A DNA stretch of 5,184 nucleotides from Nostoc cf. edaphicum LEGE 07299 (GTDB lineage: Bacteria > Cyanobacteriota > Cyanobacteriia > Cyanobacteriales > Nostocaceae): NCBI RefSeq assembly GCF_015207245.1, contig NZ_JADEXF010000345.1, forward strand, positions 1 to 5,184, given 5' to 3'. The position numbers and the translations under genes were made by a program. Numbering within the stretch: position 1 is the first letter of the stretch; the number at the start of each line of letters is the position of its first letter. The notes under the pieces were generated by a model. The model was not told the DNA's origin. It searched no databases and saw only the letters and a program-made list of their open reading frames with translations. Shown here one piece after another: positions 5,154-5,184 of this stretch.

Positions 5154-5184
5154 GGTGCAGGAAAAGACAGTGATTATCCTAATG

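Overview
The window looks like the maintenance region of a plasmid from a filamentous cyanobacterium of the Nostoc/Anabaena kind. The signs are moderate-to-low GC, two HIP1 octamers (GCGATCGC), GC-rich small dispersed repeats of the sort scattered through Nostoc genomes (one intergenic, one inside a gene), an AAA+ protein resembling Ycf46, and two plasmid-type partition cassettes side by side. Assignment to genus or replicon is inference. No replication initiator, mobilisation gene or RNA gene is visible.

Layout. Positions 1-151 hold a GC-rich dyad repeat and the leader of a rightward gene (152-1813) for a 553-residue Ycf46-like AAA+ ATPase. Its Walker B has Asp-Asp where Asp-Glu is usual, and a small dispersed repeat has added about 22 residues. 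After it (1827-2042) lie fragments that read like a decayed small gene. Converging from the right is a leftward two-gene operon: an actin-like ParM/StbA-family ATPase (start at 3298, stop at 2336) and, 2 bp later, a 96-residue ribbon-helix-helix (RHH) protein with an acidic tail (2333 to 2043) that fits a ParR-like adaptor. Going rightward from 3884 is a second operon: a ParA/MinD-type ATPase (3884-4648) overlapping by 8 bp a 152-residue protein (4641-5099) with a basic N-terminus and a C-terminal RHH-like segment, which fits a ParG/omega-type centromere-binding protein.

The gene-free stretch between the two operons (3299-3883) is the most structured part of the window. Its left half (3416-3562), next to the actin operon, has about seven TATA-CCCC boxes in both orientations plus TTTGACAC direct repeats. 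Its right half (3630-3856), next to the ParA operon, has five perfect copies and three near copies of ATGACTAAAT, including a perfect 13-bp-arm palindrome. A perfect 11-bp-arm AT-rich hairpin (3577-3604) separates them. The simplest reading is that each half is the operator/centromere of the adjoining system. A sixth perfect copy of the right-hand motif lies inside the parB-like gene.

Thus the window appears to encode a double partition locus: a filament (actin-like) and a DNA-surface (Walker-type) system, divergently transcribed from adjacent centromere candidates. This recalls the par1/par2 arrangement of enterobacterial plasmid pB171, but with cyanobacterial proteins. The ParA-like ATPase lacks the signature lysine of its deviant Walker A box, a trait otherwise known to me from the carboxysome-positioning ATPase McdA. 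Functions of all genes are inferred from motifs and context.
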